Assembly: GCA_021234155.1 (NCBI GenBank)
Contig: JAJEKV010000047.1
Coordinates: 8,100,033-8,164,032 of the forward strand
DNA: 64,000 nt
Direction: 5' to 3'
Origin: Isoetes taiwanensis
Lineage: Eukaryota; Streptophyta; Lycopodiopsida; Isoetales; Isoetaceae
Below are positions 24,712-35,977 of the stretch, one piece after another. The position numbers were made by a program, and so were the translations under genes. Numbering within the stretch: the first letter of the stretch is position 1; each line of letters begins with the position of its first letter. The notes under the pieces are model-generated. The model saw nothing but the letters and a program-made list of their open reading frames with translations. It ran no database searches and had not been told where the DNA came from.

Positions 24712-26234
24712 ACTTTTCAACAATTTTTAGGACTATCTATGTTAGGCAGCCTTTGAATTTTATGGATCTCTTGAGGACTGGCACATCGATCTTACTTTAT
24801 AGCAAGTTCTTGTTAATGGGGAACTCACATGGAGAAATATCGTTGGGCCAGCTAAAAATTGGTTACCGGTGTTGAAAACAAAAATTTTAGCTCCGTTCAA
24901 GAGATTCAGCCTTCGTACCATCGGGTGCGATGGTTTTATGTATGCTTGATTTGGGTTGGCCTCCTGTAGAAACCCTTCCTATTTTTCGTGGAAACCCAAA
25001 CCCTTCCAAGGGTTTTTCGTTTTGAAAACCGGAAGGGTTTCCACGGAAAGAGAAGGGTTTCCACCCTTTTTTTAATATTTATAATATTTACGCGTTTCAA
25101 TGGACCACGCTTTTTTAGACGGACACCGCCCATTAATGGGGCATGCGCATAATATGCACGTCACTCGAGATTTCAAATTTTAATTCATATGGAACTTGAA
25201 AAATAGGAAGGGTTTCCACAAACGGGGAAAAACAGGAAGGGTTTTCACATCTGATCATTTCTGAAGGTTTATACTCGTCTTGCGCTTGCACTCCGTCATT
25301 AGAGAACATTGGGATGGCAAATGGCAGAAGCATGCTAGGATGTTCTCTCACTCGCATTGCGACACCACAAACTTGACAGAGGTGCAACGGCGAATTCTGA
25401 AGGTGCAGGTTCTGCAACGCAACGTGAATATTTGCATGTACCACATGTTATCCACCTTGATTGGCTATCCAGAGGGAGGGGTTCCCATTGGATGTCCATG
25501 TTGTAGTTGTCAAAGCAGCCCAAGAACTTGGTATGTACTATTTTTTTTAATCTCGCTTCAATTCACCTTACTAGTATTTTCTCCAACTACCTTATAGATG
25601 CCACTGGATGATTTGGAGAGTTTGATTTGTTGCCAAAAATGAACGCAAGACCTCAATAACATGATAATTTGAATGAATAGGACAACAAGCATCTTCATCT
25701 AAAGGGATAAGGAAAAGAAAGATTCAAAAGAACAAAATTTGTTTATGTACTAGATCCAGTAGAACAAATGCACTTTATATGGCTGTAAAAAAGATAGAGA
25801 CACAGCCAAATGCCATTACTTCCGGCTGAATGCTCAAGTCCGTTTCCTACATAGATAATGGGAAGAATTAGAAATGTTGAAATACTTTAGAAAGCAAGCT
25901 ACAATCTCAGTTATAATAATAACAAGAATAGCATCCCAGGAAACAGAATCATAGTAAGACATTTTGTCAATCAAAGATTGAGCTCGAGTAAACATCCACA
26001 CTTGCCATATGTATTTTGATGAGAAATTTTTAAAAATGATCCAAACATCTTCTAATAGCTAAAACCCCTATTTCGAGATCTAAAATAGTGTCATACTTGT
26101 TCAGATTCTTAAAGGGAGAATTAAGACCATACTTCTCACATCTGTGAGTCTTAAGCAAAAAGAATGGATCTTGCTTTAAGAAGAATGGTAAGAAAGAGAA
26201 GATTGATAAGGTTGGCCTGTTAATAATTGCATTA
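24712..26234. other. Intergenic, repeats and one unassigned exon-like frame
   Basis: The motif ggaagggtttccac recurs several times in both orientations between 24960 and 25250. A plus-strand open frame at 25280-25597 looks exon-like up to a possible donor near 25531 (VQRRILKVQVLQRN, GCPCCSCQ), but I recognise no family. The rest is AT-rich and featureless. Confidence 0.35.
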
Positions 26235-26480
26235 TTGCTTCAGTTGGCTTTATGGACGATTTGGAAACACCGAAACAGATGTATCTTTCAAGGGAAGCCT
26301 TTAAGTAAGAAGTGGATCGGAGCACATGTTCTGCCAATAAAAGTGGATGAATTCACAGCCTATTTTAGCAGGGCATTGATTCCACATGCCTACTTCGCAG
26401 GCCTGTTACAATATAGCTTAACTTTAGCACCTTTATTAAAATCTATAACCCTTCATAATCCGAAGCATAGCAAGAGTTGA
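26235..26480 (+). pseudogene. L1 ORF2 C-terminal remnant
   Basis: LALWTIWKHRNRCIFQGKP followed by WIGAHVL matches the ORF2 C-terminus of LINE-B (LALWSIWKHRNR) and LINE-1. About 80 codons remain, ending at TGA 26478-26480. It is isolated from any reverse transcriptase, so it is a fragment of a decayed L1 element. Confidence 0.75.
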
Positions 26481-27590
26481 GCAACGAACCTGCAATTGTG
26501 CGTCAGGTTCCCCTTCCCCTACTTCCCCTTCTGCTTCCGCTGCCATGGATCAACCAGAACAAAAGGAAGGAGCTCATTCATGCCACTGCCGTAGGCTGCA
26601 ACAATCCCTACCATCAGGCACATCCCAGACGAATCGTTGCCGTCTAACTGTCACTGGGCGTCACAAAAACCCTAAAAAATCCAACCGACCGCAACCGCCT
26701 ACACAGAATATTCTATGGCATATTACACCCAAAACAAATCCAAGCCTTCGAAACGTCACTCCACCCTCCAACAAGAGGGTTGCCCCCTACGGGCAACCCA
26801 AAAAGGAATAACTAGCAGTAAGGCAGGTTTGGGGCAAAAGGTTGGTTTGGCTTAGGGCAAAAGGTTGGTCTGAAAGTATTTAATAATTTTGCTATTTTGT
26901 GAGGTTCAATATGAAAAGTCAACTTTGAGTCATACACTTTTATAAAGACCATGGAACAAGGCACCAAGGTAAGGATATTGGTCTGGCAAGGCCGATAACC
27001 AATAACCACCTTATCGGTCTTATATGGGTGGAGTACTGATAATTAGTTATCAGTACTAATTATCAGTACTCAGTACTAATTATCAGTACTCCTTTAGTCT
27101 AGATAACTAGTTATCAGCCTGCACCAATAATAATGATAATAAAAAAATAAGGATTCACCCTTTACACTAAGGATTCACCCTTTGCACTAAGAGTCCGCAA
27201 AGGTGCATGATAGCACCCCTTCCCTTGGAACTGGTCCTACCTATGGTATAGTGATCATCCTTGTGGTCTAAAAAAAAAAAAAATGCAGTGCAACTTAAGC
27301 ATTGAATGGATTAGTGTTACAAGACTTTATCCCGACGACTTTGCCACTGGTGGTTGTTTTTTAACAAAAGATTTAATTGTAAGAAATTTGTATTAATATT
27401 ACTATTTAGATCCATGATGTAGGTGAAACTAAAATGACGAACTAAAGATGCACCAGTTAAATTTTGAATTCACAAATTAAATGCACATATAATCATATAA
27501 TCTTCAATCTTGGCATTAGTTAGTAGAAAAGGATGCTTCACAATTGAAAATTGTGCTCTATGTGCTCTATGTAGCAATCATCTCCTGCCC
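26481..27590. other. Intergenic with short tandem repeat
   Basis: A tandem array of gtactgataattagttatca-like units lies at about 27031-27115. A palindrome gggttgccccctacgggcaa lies at 26777. No gene recognised; the open frame at 26545-26811 is low-complexity. Confidence 0.4.
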
Positions 27591-29308
27591 AGCTCTCAGC
27601 GCCCAGCGCCCAGGCCATGATCATGTAACTCCGTACTAGGGAGTTAGCATCAAGATACAGAATCGGATCTGGTTCCGCTCTACTCCGAAGTTACCAGCCC
27701 AAGCCTCGGGCCAGCAAGGATTTCCATCCACAGCATCGGCCATAGGTACCAGGTTCTGGATTGCTTTGAATTATTTTGGACTGTTTTTGTGTCCCAGTAT
27801 TGCTCTTAGCATCGCGCCCTCACTGCCCTTGCATAGACCCTCTGGATTTGCCCCTTTTTGGCTTTCTCTCTCTAGGGTTTACAATCTCTCTCTAGACCCA
27901 AAACCCCCAAACCCCCAAAAGGTGCTCTGCCTGCCTTTCTGAGTCCCCAAATTGGATTCTAAGCACCCTTTAGGCAGCCAGAGACCCCTTAAACTTTGGC
28001 ACCCCCAAAACCCCATTTGTCTTCCCTCGGCTTGTCTCTGCTTTGTCCTGGTTCCTGGCTCCTTTACCGGGCGCCTTTGTTCTCGGCAAGATGGCACGTA
28101 AAGATCAAACGTATGGCCCGGGAGACCCGTAAAGAGAAGAATCTCATTCACCGCCGAGCTCGAGCCAGGTTCGTCCCGCCCTATGACCCCACGATTGCGC
28201 CCTATCTTCAGGCAGCCCCATCATTCGGGCCTCAGCGCCCTATACTGGCAGACCCAGACACGCCCCCAGACACGCAACCCGCTCCAGAACCATCTTTAGC
28301 TGCAGCCTTGACTAGGATGGATGCTCTGATCCATTGTTTGCCTCAGTTTTGTTGGTTGGGATCCGACGCGATCCAATCCACGGTCACACTCCACCGAGGC
28401 ACATCGCTCGGTTGCCCTTGGGAAGCCGGGTCCGGCTTCTAGAGATCTTTGCTACGGTCGGCGGGGAGGCGATTCAGCGACGGCGGCGTTACACCCGTAC
28501 CTCCCACGGGGGTAGTGCCCGAGCATGTGGATGCTATGTCCCGGCCGATGATACCACACACGGCCCACACGGCCGCCATCCGAGGGTTGTTTGCCCACGC
28601 ACAGTCCCGCCAGCAGCTCACCAGCCACAGCCCGCATTAGCCCCGAACCTACGCATTGTGGGTTTAGAGGAAGCAAGCGACACACCGGGGGCGCTTGAGG
28701 TGACCCGCTTTTTTTGGAGGTGATGCACGCATGCAGTGCATGGCATTCTCTCGGCTTGTCGAAGTTGGAGCAAAGACGGCCGACCGCCCCCGGCCATTTG
28801 CTAGTCGGGCCAGGGGATGCTTTATCTAGGCTGCACATCCTCCGCCATGGTAATCACTTGCAAGGGACCTCCTTCTCCGTCCAGGAAGATCTTACTCCAG
28901 CACAGCTCTGTCGACGGAAGGATGAATTATGTCGAGTCCGCGAGGCTCGTCTGCACCGGAAGTGGGCTGTGTATAGAGGCGGCCAGGCTATCATTCGGGA
29001 TCACTGGCCACTTGATCCATGGGCAGTGTCTGTGTAGCTGATTGGACTTCGAGATCTGCTAGGGCTTAGGCCCTTTTGTTTTGTTTTATTTTAGTATTGT
29101 GATTTGCTACGGGGCATAGTCCCCCGAGTTCTCTGTACTGGGGCTAGTCCCCACGTTTGATTTTGGCTTCGGCCTTTTTGGTTTGGTCACGGGGCTTGGT
29201 CCCTGAGTTTCAGTCTGGGCTTTTGCCCTCTCTTTTGTATTGGGTCCCATAACCCGATTGGGTTCCGCGGACGTTAAAAATTTCTTCCTTCCTTCCTTCC
29301 TTCCTTCT
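27590..29308 (+). mobile_element. ORF1-only LINE (LINE-E)
   Basis: Begins upstream of a disrupted ORF1 (boundary approximate) and ends with the shared 3' terminus gggtcccataacccgattgg at 29242, followed by aaaaa and a ttcc microsatellite (to 29308). After the ORF1 stop there is only a 3' UTR of about 200 bp, so endonuclease and reverse transcriptase are absent. This structure resembles mammalian HAL1 elements, which lost ORF2 and are mobilised in trans. The 5' limit is inferred, not seen. Confidence 0.65.
28114..29037 (+). pseudogene. LINE-E ORF1 protein, frameshifted
   Basis: The likely start is MARETRKEKNLIHRRARARF at 28114. The frame shifts twice, and the conserved C-terminal part is read at 28714-29037: ILRHGNHLQGTSFSVQEDLT then PAQLCRRKDEL. 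This is the C-terminal domain of L1-type ORF1 proteins, where a strand ending in V-x-DLTPAQ precedes a helix of basic residues; LINE-A has ILRQGRQLKGTALYVDRDLT. The central region is Pro-rich. With two or more frameshifts it is not functional as read. Confidence 0.7.
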
Positions 29309-31088
29309 TGAACATTTATCATGCCCAATTCTGAGTACGACATATATTGTAACGAACCTAGTGACCTTGGGGGTATGGTTTTAGCAAACTTATTTTTATC
29401 TAAACATTGTGTAATGTTAAGGGGTCCTATTTTAGCATTTCAAATTTGGTGAGCACCATAAAAGCGGGGCTACCAAAGTCATAATCTGTGTTGTGAATAT
29501 CAGAAATCCCAAACAGCCGGATTAGGGGAAGCCATGCAAGATCCGGCACCCCAGCATGCGGAATAGGCATCTGGCGAGATGCTCTGGCAGCAGGATAGCT
29601 TGCCGGGTGGAGATTGGATCACCTGGGCAAAGCTTATGTAATGACCAGGAGCTTTAAATTATGGCATTATTCCCTTTACATTATATGACGTAATTTTGCC
29701 CCCGATTTGTGGAGCAGCGCCGCTTTTGAGACTTCCTCTGCCCTGTTCCGAGACTTCTTGCTTGCCCTGTTCTAAGATTTTTTTTTGGCAGATGAAGATG
29801 TCGCAGATCTCCTTCCGTTGGCGCAGATCTCCTTGCGTTGGCTTAGCACCCCATGTTTTTTGACCCAGATCAACGTTAACTGTGAAGTACTCTGTTTTTT
29901 GACCCAGATCATAGAAACGGAAGCGCCCATGTTAACTGTGAGTACTGTGAAGCTCTACTTACTCTGTTTTTTGAACCAGATCATAGAAACGGAAGCGCCC
30001 ATGTTTTTTGACCCAGATCATAGAAACGGAAGCGCCCAGTACTTGTCATGTGCCTCTATTTCTCTTCTGCTCTTCCTTTTCTTTGTGGGTATTGCGCCTA
30101 TTCAACCGCAATGTAGATTCAGAATCAACATAGAAGCAAAAGTGTGAGAAGAATGAAGAGCCAACATGCAAATTGGTCTGCCAGAGCATCTAATCCCTTT
30201 CCGGCATTGGATTTCAAGCAATTTATTTTGATTTTTGAATGACCCACAAAGGATAAAGCTATAGAATGCTTCAAATTGTCTCAGAAAACTTCTGTAAGCT
30301 CCTTCCGTTGAATGAAAATCAGCAGAGGAAATTTAAAGCTCCAGGTCATTACGTGCCGGTTTCAATTTCGTGGTAGGACGGCTTCGCTTCCGGGCGGTGG
30401 CTCTAGCGGCCGCCGCCCGGCCGTGCATCACCTCCGCACCGGCGGAGCCGCTAGAGCCTTTACAAGGCGTAATGATCCTCCCACTGGAAATTACCTAGTA
30501 CATAAGAGGACAGAGGGGTTGGCCGAATTGGAGAAGGAAGTGGAGAAAACAAGAGAACTAGAAACTGGATGCAAAGGAGGCGCAGACCGATTTTGGAGCA
30601 GAGGCATATCTTAAAAGCTAAGGTGGGGATTTGAGGCATGCTTGGGAATTGCTTGTGTGCATGTATTGGGAATCATGAACTCGATGATGATAGAAGCTGG
30701 CTTTTGTGCTCATCCTTAAATTTATTGCAGAGCCCAAACCCTACTTGATTCTATGAAAAATCCAGGCCTCACGGTGTAATCTGATTATGATTGTGTGATC
30801 TTTGCACTGATTAAATGCTTCGATTTTGCTTTCAGCTTTGCCTTTTCTAATTTCTCTAAGGTAGAACTTAGCGTGATGGGCAAGTAGCAGAATCATGCTT
30901 GGGCCAAGCCCTGGAACCCAGTGCTCAGCCGGATCTGAAAAAGCCTACCCGCTGCCTCCATCTCGACCAGTTTGATCCTGTTTTCGATCCGGCAGAATAC
31001 CTCTGTTAAAGCAAGTCTCTGATATGTCTTTTTGGTTTTCCAAGGATCGTTCTTGAGATTTCTTTTGCCCAATAATTTCATTGAAAGC
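29309..31088. other. Intergenic with tandem repeat and GC hairpin
   Basis: At about 29855-30038 the unit gttttttgacccagatcat followed by agaaacggaagcgcccat occurs four times with variation. A GC-rich hairpin lies at 30399-30458 (ggctctagcgg ... ccgctagagcc). No gene recognised. Confidence 0.45.
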
Positions 31089-31163
31089 TTTGTAGGCTAA
31101 TTGGTTAGAGCTTAAGCCTTGCTGGCCATAGACCCAGGTTTGAATCCGGACTCAGTATATGTT
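31089..31163 (+). other. tRNA-like Pol III promoter (SINE head or tRNA relic)
   Basis: taggctaattgg (31093-31104) fits the A box and ggtttgaatcc (31137-31147) fits the B box, at tRNA-like spacing. The ends do not pair into an acceptor stem, so it is not an intact tRNA. A tRNA-derived SINE head or degenerate tRNA is the likely origin. I cannot see a SINE tail. Confidence 0.45.
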
Positions 31164-32336
31164 TCTGCATACGTATTCTTTTTTTGATCTTCTCTTATTT
31201 AAGAGGGTTACAAGGGTCAGGTAAACCATGCATTTATATTAGTATTATCTAAGGTTTTGAGTATGCTATAATATACCTTCATGTTTTAGAATATGGTCCA
31301 TGCTCCAATGGGACAATAGAGTCCATTCTTTGAAGACTTAGTCTGCATGCCCTGCTAGGGACAGAATCTAAGGCCATGCTTGAATATATATATGGGTTCC
31401 AAAGTATTGACCTATACTTGTTGGTGGCGGAAGTTATAAAACCATGCATAAGAAATATGATCTTCTAGAGTGGGTCATGATTAGACCAGGTTGTGCCAAT
31501 CCTTAATTTAAATCACAATATGGAGTCGAAGGCATGATAATACGAAAGTTAAGGGAAAGAATTGGGAAATTGAATGGCATATTAAAATAGTTAGGGGTAT
31601 AAATGATGAAACATCAAGTGTGTAATGCTGAAGGGGGAGAAGAGCTTGCGGGCGTTATAGATAGTCCTGGACATAGTTCGGCCATGGGGTCATGTGTTTC
31701 CATGTGCATTATAGTGAGCCTAGATGGCTAGTATTGGAGTTGCGTATTGTGAACCTCTTAAATAGTATAATTATAAGATAGTATAATTATAAGTTGGGAC
31801 CATAAACTTCATCAACTGGTATGTGGCCTATTTCATGGGACCTTTAAAGAATAAAGGAGAGTTTGATAACCATACCATAGAAGGGTATATTGTCAGTATC
31901 TTGTTAGAGAAGTGTGTGTACTCTATGATGCTGAAATGAATAGAGCATGACAGTTGTGTAACATGTTGGGATGGATATGGCATGGCCTAGTTGGGGGACA
32001 TTATGGTGATATTTCATTTTGTGGAATGAGACCTCATGATGGGGTAGGGTGACTGTGAATTGTCTCTAGGACATTAGGTTACTTATGGTATTACATAAAA
32101 GCGATGTTAAGGATGGTTTCCATGTTTTTGCTTTGAGATTTGGCAATGAGATGATGGCACTTGGTTATGGAATATCTTGGTAGGAACCCTATTCTATTGT
32201 ATTGCATTGTTTTGTAGTTGTTCTTGGAAGTAAGATGCATGAGGATTCTATGATATCTCGTATTGGATCAAGTTAAAGGTTATTGGTGATATTCTATCTT
32301 GTAAAGTCATGATGGATGATGTTGCATCTTGCAAAC
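31164..32336. other. Intergenic, nothing recognised
   Basis: About 1.2 kb without a domain, hairpin or repeat that I can identify. Confidence 0.4.
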
Positions 32337-32485
32337 GGCCCATCTTCGGAGGGGTGGGGTGGCCGTGAGACTCCGCATCCATTCTAGATGGCTAGACGGA
32401 TGGCATGTTGCATTTACGGCCCACCTTCGGAGGGGTGGGGTGGTCGTGTAACTCCGCATCCGAGCCAGATGGCCTGACGGATGAG
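32337..32485. repeat. Direct duplication, about 75 bp
   Basis: The sequence ttcggaggggtggggtgg and the following catcc...gatggc...gacggatg occur twice in tandem, with several substitutions between copies. Confidence 0.75.
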
Positions 32486-32763
32486 TTAAACCCTGTACGT
32501 ACAGTTGGAGAGAGTGGTCTCCTTGGGGTCGCAACCCAAGGATTACGCTTGGCATATGTGCATACATACAGAAGATTGATGCATAAATAATCGCAATGAA
32601 AACAAATGATCCACAATTGCCTGGCATAAAAAGGTTGAATGATGCTGTTGGCAAAGAGATAAATCATTAATATGTCAAATCCAGAAAAGGAAGGTGCTGT
32701 TAATTTCAATTATTGGTCACTGGGGAAGATGCACATAAAATGTCCTTTGAACTTGAAAAACAT

Positions 32764-33404
32764 AAGAATAGAATAGAATAGAATTGTTTTTATTGTCCAC
32801 GGAGACCAATCGGCCTATGGGACCCAATACAAAAAGCGCAGCAGTCACATTACTGCCCGGATTAAAAAGCCCCCGCCCCGAAGGGTTTTCGAGGGAAAAA
32901 CCGTGGCAGCAATAAGACTGCTGACAACGATTAAATGGTTGATTGGGGGCATATCTGAGCCCTCAAGTCCAGTACTTCCTGAATGTATGATCCGAGTGCG
33001 CGCACCGAAGTCGTGCCCAGTATCATATGTAGCGGCTCATCAGGTCTAATCAACTGATTATAGCGTGTCCGAATCTGATCATATGCCGGATTGCTCTGGA
33101 AAGTGTGACATTCATCCTCAACAGCTCCCGTCTGGCAGCACTGACAAACCCTATCCTGACGTGGCTCCCCAATCCATCGACCTGTCTCAATCCGGAGATG
33201 GTGGGCACCTGTGCGAATGGAGGCGATATGCCTGCGCTTTTTCATGGGCAGGTGTGAATGTAGGTAGCGTTGTGTACCTCGTTCTAATGTGGGATTTATG
33301 TGCTGCTTGTAATGTGCTGTTTTGACTTGCTCCATGGCCCTGGAATCCCAAAGCTTGCTGGAGAAACAAGCATCAAGGTGGATCATAACACCAACAGAGC
33401 TCAT
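32764..33404 (-). mobile_element. 5'-truncated LINE copy (LINE-D)
   Basis: The minus strand encodes the last 157 residues of a LINE ORF2 (HINPTLERGTQRYLHSHLPM; RIETGRWIGEPRQDRVCQCC; VEDECHTFQSNPAYDQIRTR), stop at 32931. It is closely similar to the C-terminus of LINE-A. The Cys-Cys...His motif is the C-terminal zinc-binding segment; its last Cys appears replaced (FQSNPAYD). The 3' UTR and the shared 3' terminus follow (32825 to 32785), then an (AATAG)n tail at 32765-32785. The 5' end is cut near 33404. Confidence 0.85.
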
Positions 33405-34214
33405 ACTCTACACAATGAATGAATTGAACCAAGTAAGAAACTTGAACTTTATGAAGTAACTTATTGCATCGACAAATAAATCAATCTGCGAATAAATCAA
33501 TTTGCTTAAAAATATTGAAACTGCCCAGGTTTTACTATAGAGACAGATTTGATGCAGGCTATATCGTGGAAAATGACAACATAAGTGAGCCTGAGGCTAT
33601 GGAATAACAATTATGGAGCCATACTTAGAATATACGAAGCTGCAAAGCCAAGACCAAATAGAATGATCATTTTGGGTTTTAGGAAAGCCCCTAGCAGAAC
33701 CAACTTCTCATCCTGGAATTAAGCATGCTCTTCACTGCAGGCCTTTGCAAATCATCAGAAATTTTAAGTGTTCTTCATACCACCATAACATTTTAACCCT
33801 AGGCAAACAAACCTTGTCGGATTTCCAACAGAGGCTGTGGCTTCAGATCAGGTCTTATGATCTATTTGTATCTGCCGAAAGCAGCAGAAGGTGTTATGGA
33901 CCTTAGCTATAGGAGCGAATCCAAGGAGGAAAAACATGTAGAAAAGGGCAGTTATAGTTTTAAAAGGTCCTTAATCCAGCATGCAAACACAGATTAAAAG
34001 CCCAGAATTAGTATCTCTGGGCCCTTCGGCAAAGTTCTTGGCTTCCATCGCCATCAGCGCAGTTCCAGTTTGCTGTCAATTTTTTGGATGGTACTTACTA
34101 ACTGCTGGCCGATAAAGGATGATGTCTTTTCGAGTTCACATCATAACACAATCACTTTCTAGCAATTTGCCAAACCAACAAACACAGCCTCTACAGCCTT
34201 TTGTAAGCTTATAT
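33405..34214. other. Downstream of Ycf23, nothing recognised
   Basis: About 800 bp that could contain the Ycf23 3' UTR and terminator. I recognise no other gene. Confidence 0.4.
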
Positions 34215-35911
34215 TCATGGTTGAGGCTGCGATGCACAACTTTTTTTCCCAGCCATCTTAGGAAGTTTCTGGTTGAGGAAATCAAAACTGCCATCGCCTG
34301 GGAAAAAAAAGTTTTTTGCAACGGGGCACAAAAATGCAACTGAGCACAAGAACGTTCTCCATTCCCTCTCATCCTGCTCGCTAAGAGGACATAGTCTTTG
34401 GGTTGCATCATACCGATCGTAAGGAAGCGGCCAATACTGGTTGTTCAACCCAATCACGCTGTGGCAACCCAAAGAATCTGCTATAGCTCTTACAGCTGCA
34501 ATCATTGCAACTTGATCATTAAGCTTGTTAACAACTGATATTCCCTGTAAGGTCATATCATGTAATAAGAGATACATTCGAAACATTCTTGCATGAAACT
34601 TCAAAGCGCACTGGACTTACCACACCACTAGCTCCTGATGCAATTGCCATTGGAGCAGTGACTGCACTCAAGCTAGATGCACACATTATTGGGATTGCCA
34701 CAGCTTTTGAGATACTATAAGCTGCAGCTAAGATAGGGACAACCTGCAAATAAAGTGAAAACACTATTGGTCAAGTGCCACGGACAGATGCAATGCACAT
34801 TCACAAAGAGAACTCACCTTTTCAATCAGGCCATGCATCCCTGAATTTAAAGGTAAGGAACTTGTACCGCCTTCTGTCTAAATAATATCTACACCTTCTA
34901 CTTCTAGAATTTCTGCAAGTCTGACCTGGCATGTAAAACTTTTTGTCAAGAAACGTTGCAAAGTGCAAAGGTTACTTTATGCAAAGTTACTCATACTTGT
35001 TCTTCCAATGGCATGGTGTGAGGAATAGTAATAGATAAAATAGTATGTGGAAGAAGTTCTCTTGTCCTCCTACTAAGGTCTAATACCTGCGCAAATGAAG
35101 TCCTCATTTGACATAAAAAATGATATTAAAGAGTTCATATGCAACTGATAGTAGCAAGTACATAATTGACAACCATGCTTCAATCACATACCTCATTAAA
35201 TGAGAAAACCCAGCCAGCTTTATAGAAGGAATCGAAATTCCCAATTTCAACCTAGAACCATGACAGAAACATATTAAAACTCTTGCCCATTTTAACAGGC
35301 AAAATTTTAAGACAATTTACCATATAAGCACCAGCCTGGACAGCTTTCAAGAGGGCTTCTGGTTGAATTCCCGAGACACAGATCTATATACTCTCAGAAT
35401 TGTAACTGTAGTTCAGTTAATGACAAGATTGCATGCATCATAAGCAAGCCATAACTAAGCTATACTCATGATTTGTAGAAGAAAATTGCTCATAAATCCT
35501 ATGGTAAGCAGACTACAATTAATGAACATCAAAAAAAGATTGCTTATATCTCATGTCCCAAATCTTATCTGAATTGATGAATAAAAGTTTGGAACTGCTT
35601 AGTCAAAGGTAAATATAATATGCATACCCTGCAGAATAAAACCCAATAACCTTCTATGCATATGCACGTATCATAAAATTCTTTCCCTAATGTCTTACAG
35701 GTAGGGTAGTCAAACCAGCTGCCACCTTTACCAAATCTGAATCACATGCAATATCCACATGTCTAGCCCCTCCCTACATATTAAATGATAATGTGCTATT
35801 GTAATGGCAATCCTGTTGAAGCAAATCTCTTGTTACGAGTTGTACCTTTTCTGCTGCAATGACTACAGCTGATATCTTAGCAGCATCGAAATTGTCCAAC
35901 CCAGAAATCAC
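34215..35911 (-). CDS. ycf23: Ycf23-like protein (DUF561), 3' exons, with in-frame TAG
   Basis: Eight minus-strand exons continue the gene begun at 49258-49320: 35846-35911, 35699-35773, 35321-35383, 35192-35251, 34997-35086, 34818-34925, 34621-34743 and 34215-34544. All junctions are GT...AG and every internal exon is a whole number of codons. The product matches Ycf23, a TIM-barrel-like family plastid-encoded in red algae and cyanobacteria-derived in plants: VISGLDNFDAAKISAVVIAA, VDIACDSDLVK, VEIGNFDSFY, TRELLPHTILSITIPHTMPL, TEGGTSS, SSLSAVTAPMAIASGASGV. Function is poorly known. A TAG at 34878-34880 replaces the Gln before TEGG, truncating the barrel. The residues after DSLG at the C-terminus are not familiar, so the last exon may be mis-bounded. 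Confidence 0.85.
34878..34880 (-). other. ycf23: Premature TAG in Ycf23 exon
   Basis: In exon 34818-34925 the codon between DII and TEGG reads TAG. Family members have Gln (CAG or CAA) there, so a single C-to-T change explains it. All other codons and splice sites are intact, which suggests a recent change, a null allele or a base-call error. Confidence 0.8.
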
Positions 35912-35972
35912 CTACATTATTAAGGCACACAAAATCTTCATTGGGCATACAATTGAAAACATACAGTATATG

Positions 35973-35977
35973 CAATC
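35973..35977. repeat. Target-site duplication CAATC, left
   Basis: CAATC directly precedes the left LTR and recurs directly after the right LTR (49145-49149). It proves a single insertion event with both ends intact. Confidence 0.95.

Noticed and set aside
18890-26799. A single large element bounded by gggttgcccc palindromes at 18890 and 26777
   Set aside because: Similar short palindromic sequence also occurs within the chromovirus LTRs (about 37527 and 49022), the intervening DNA contains RPS25, and no matching longer terminal repeat was found.
31089-31163. Functional tRNA gene
   Set aside because: The 5' and 3' ends cannot form an acceptor stem, and the anticodon arm is not convincing.
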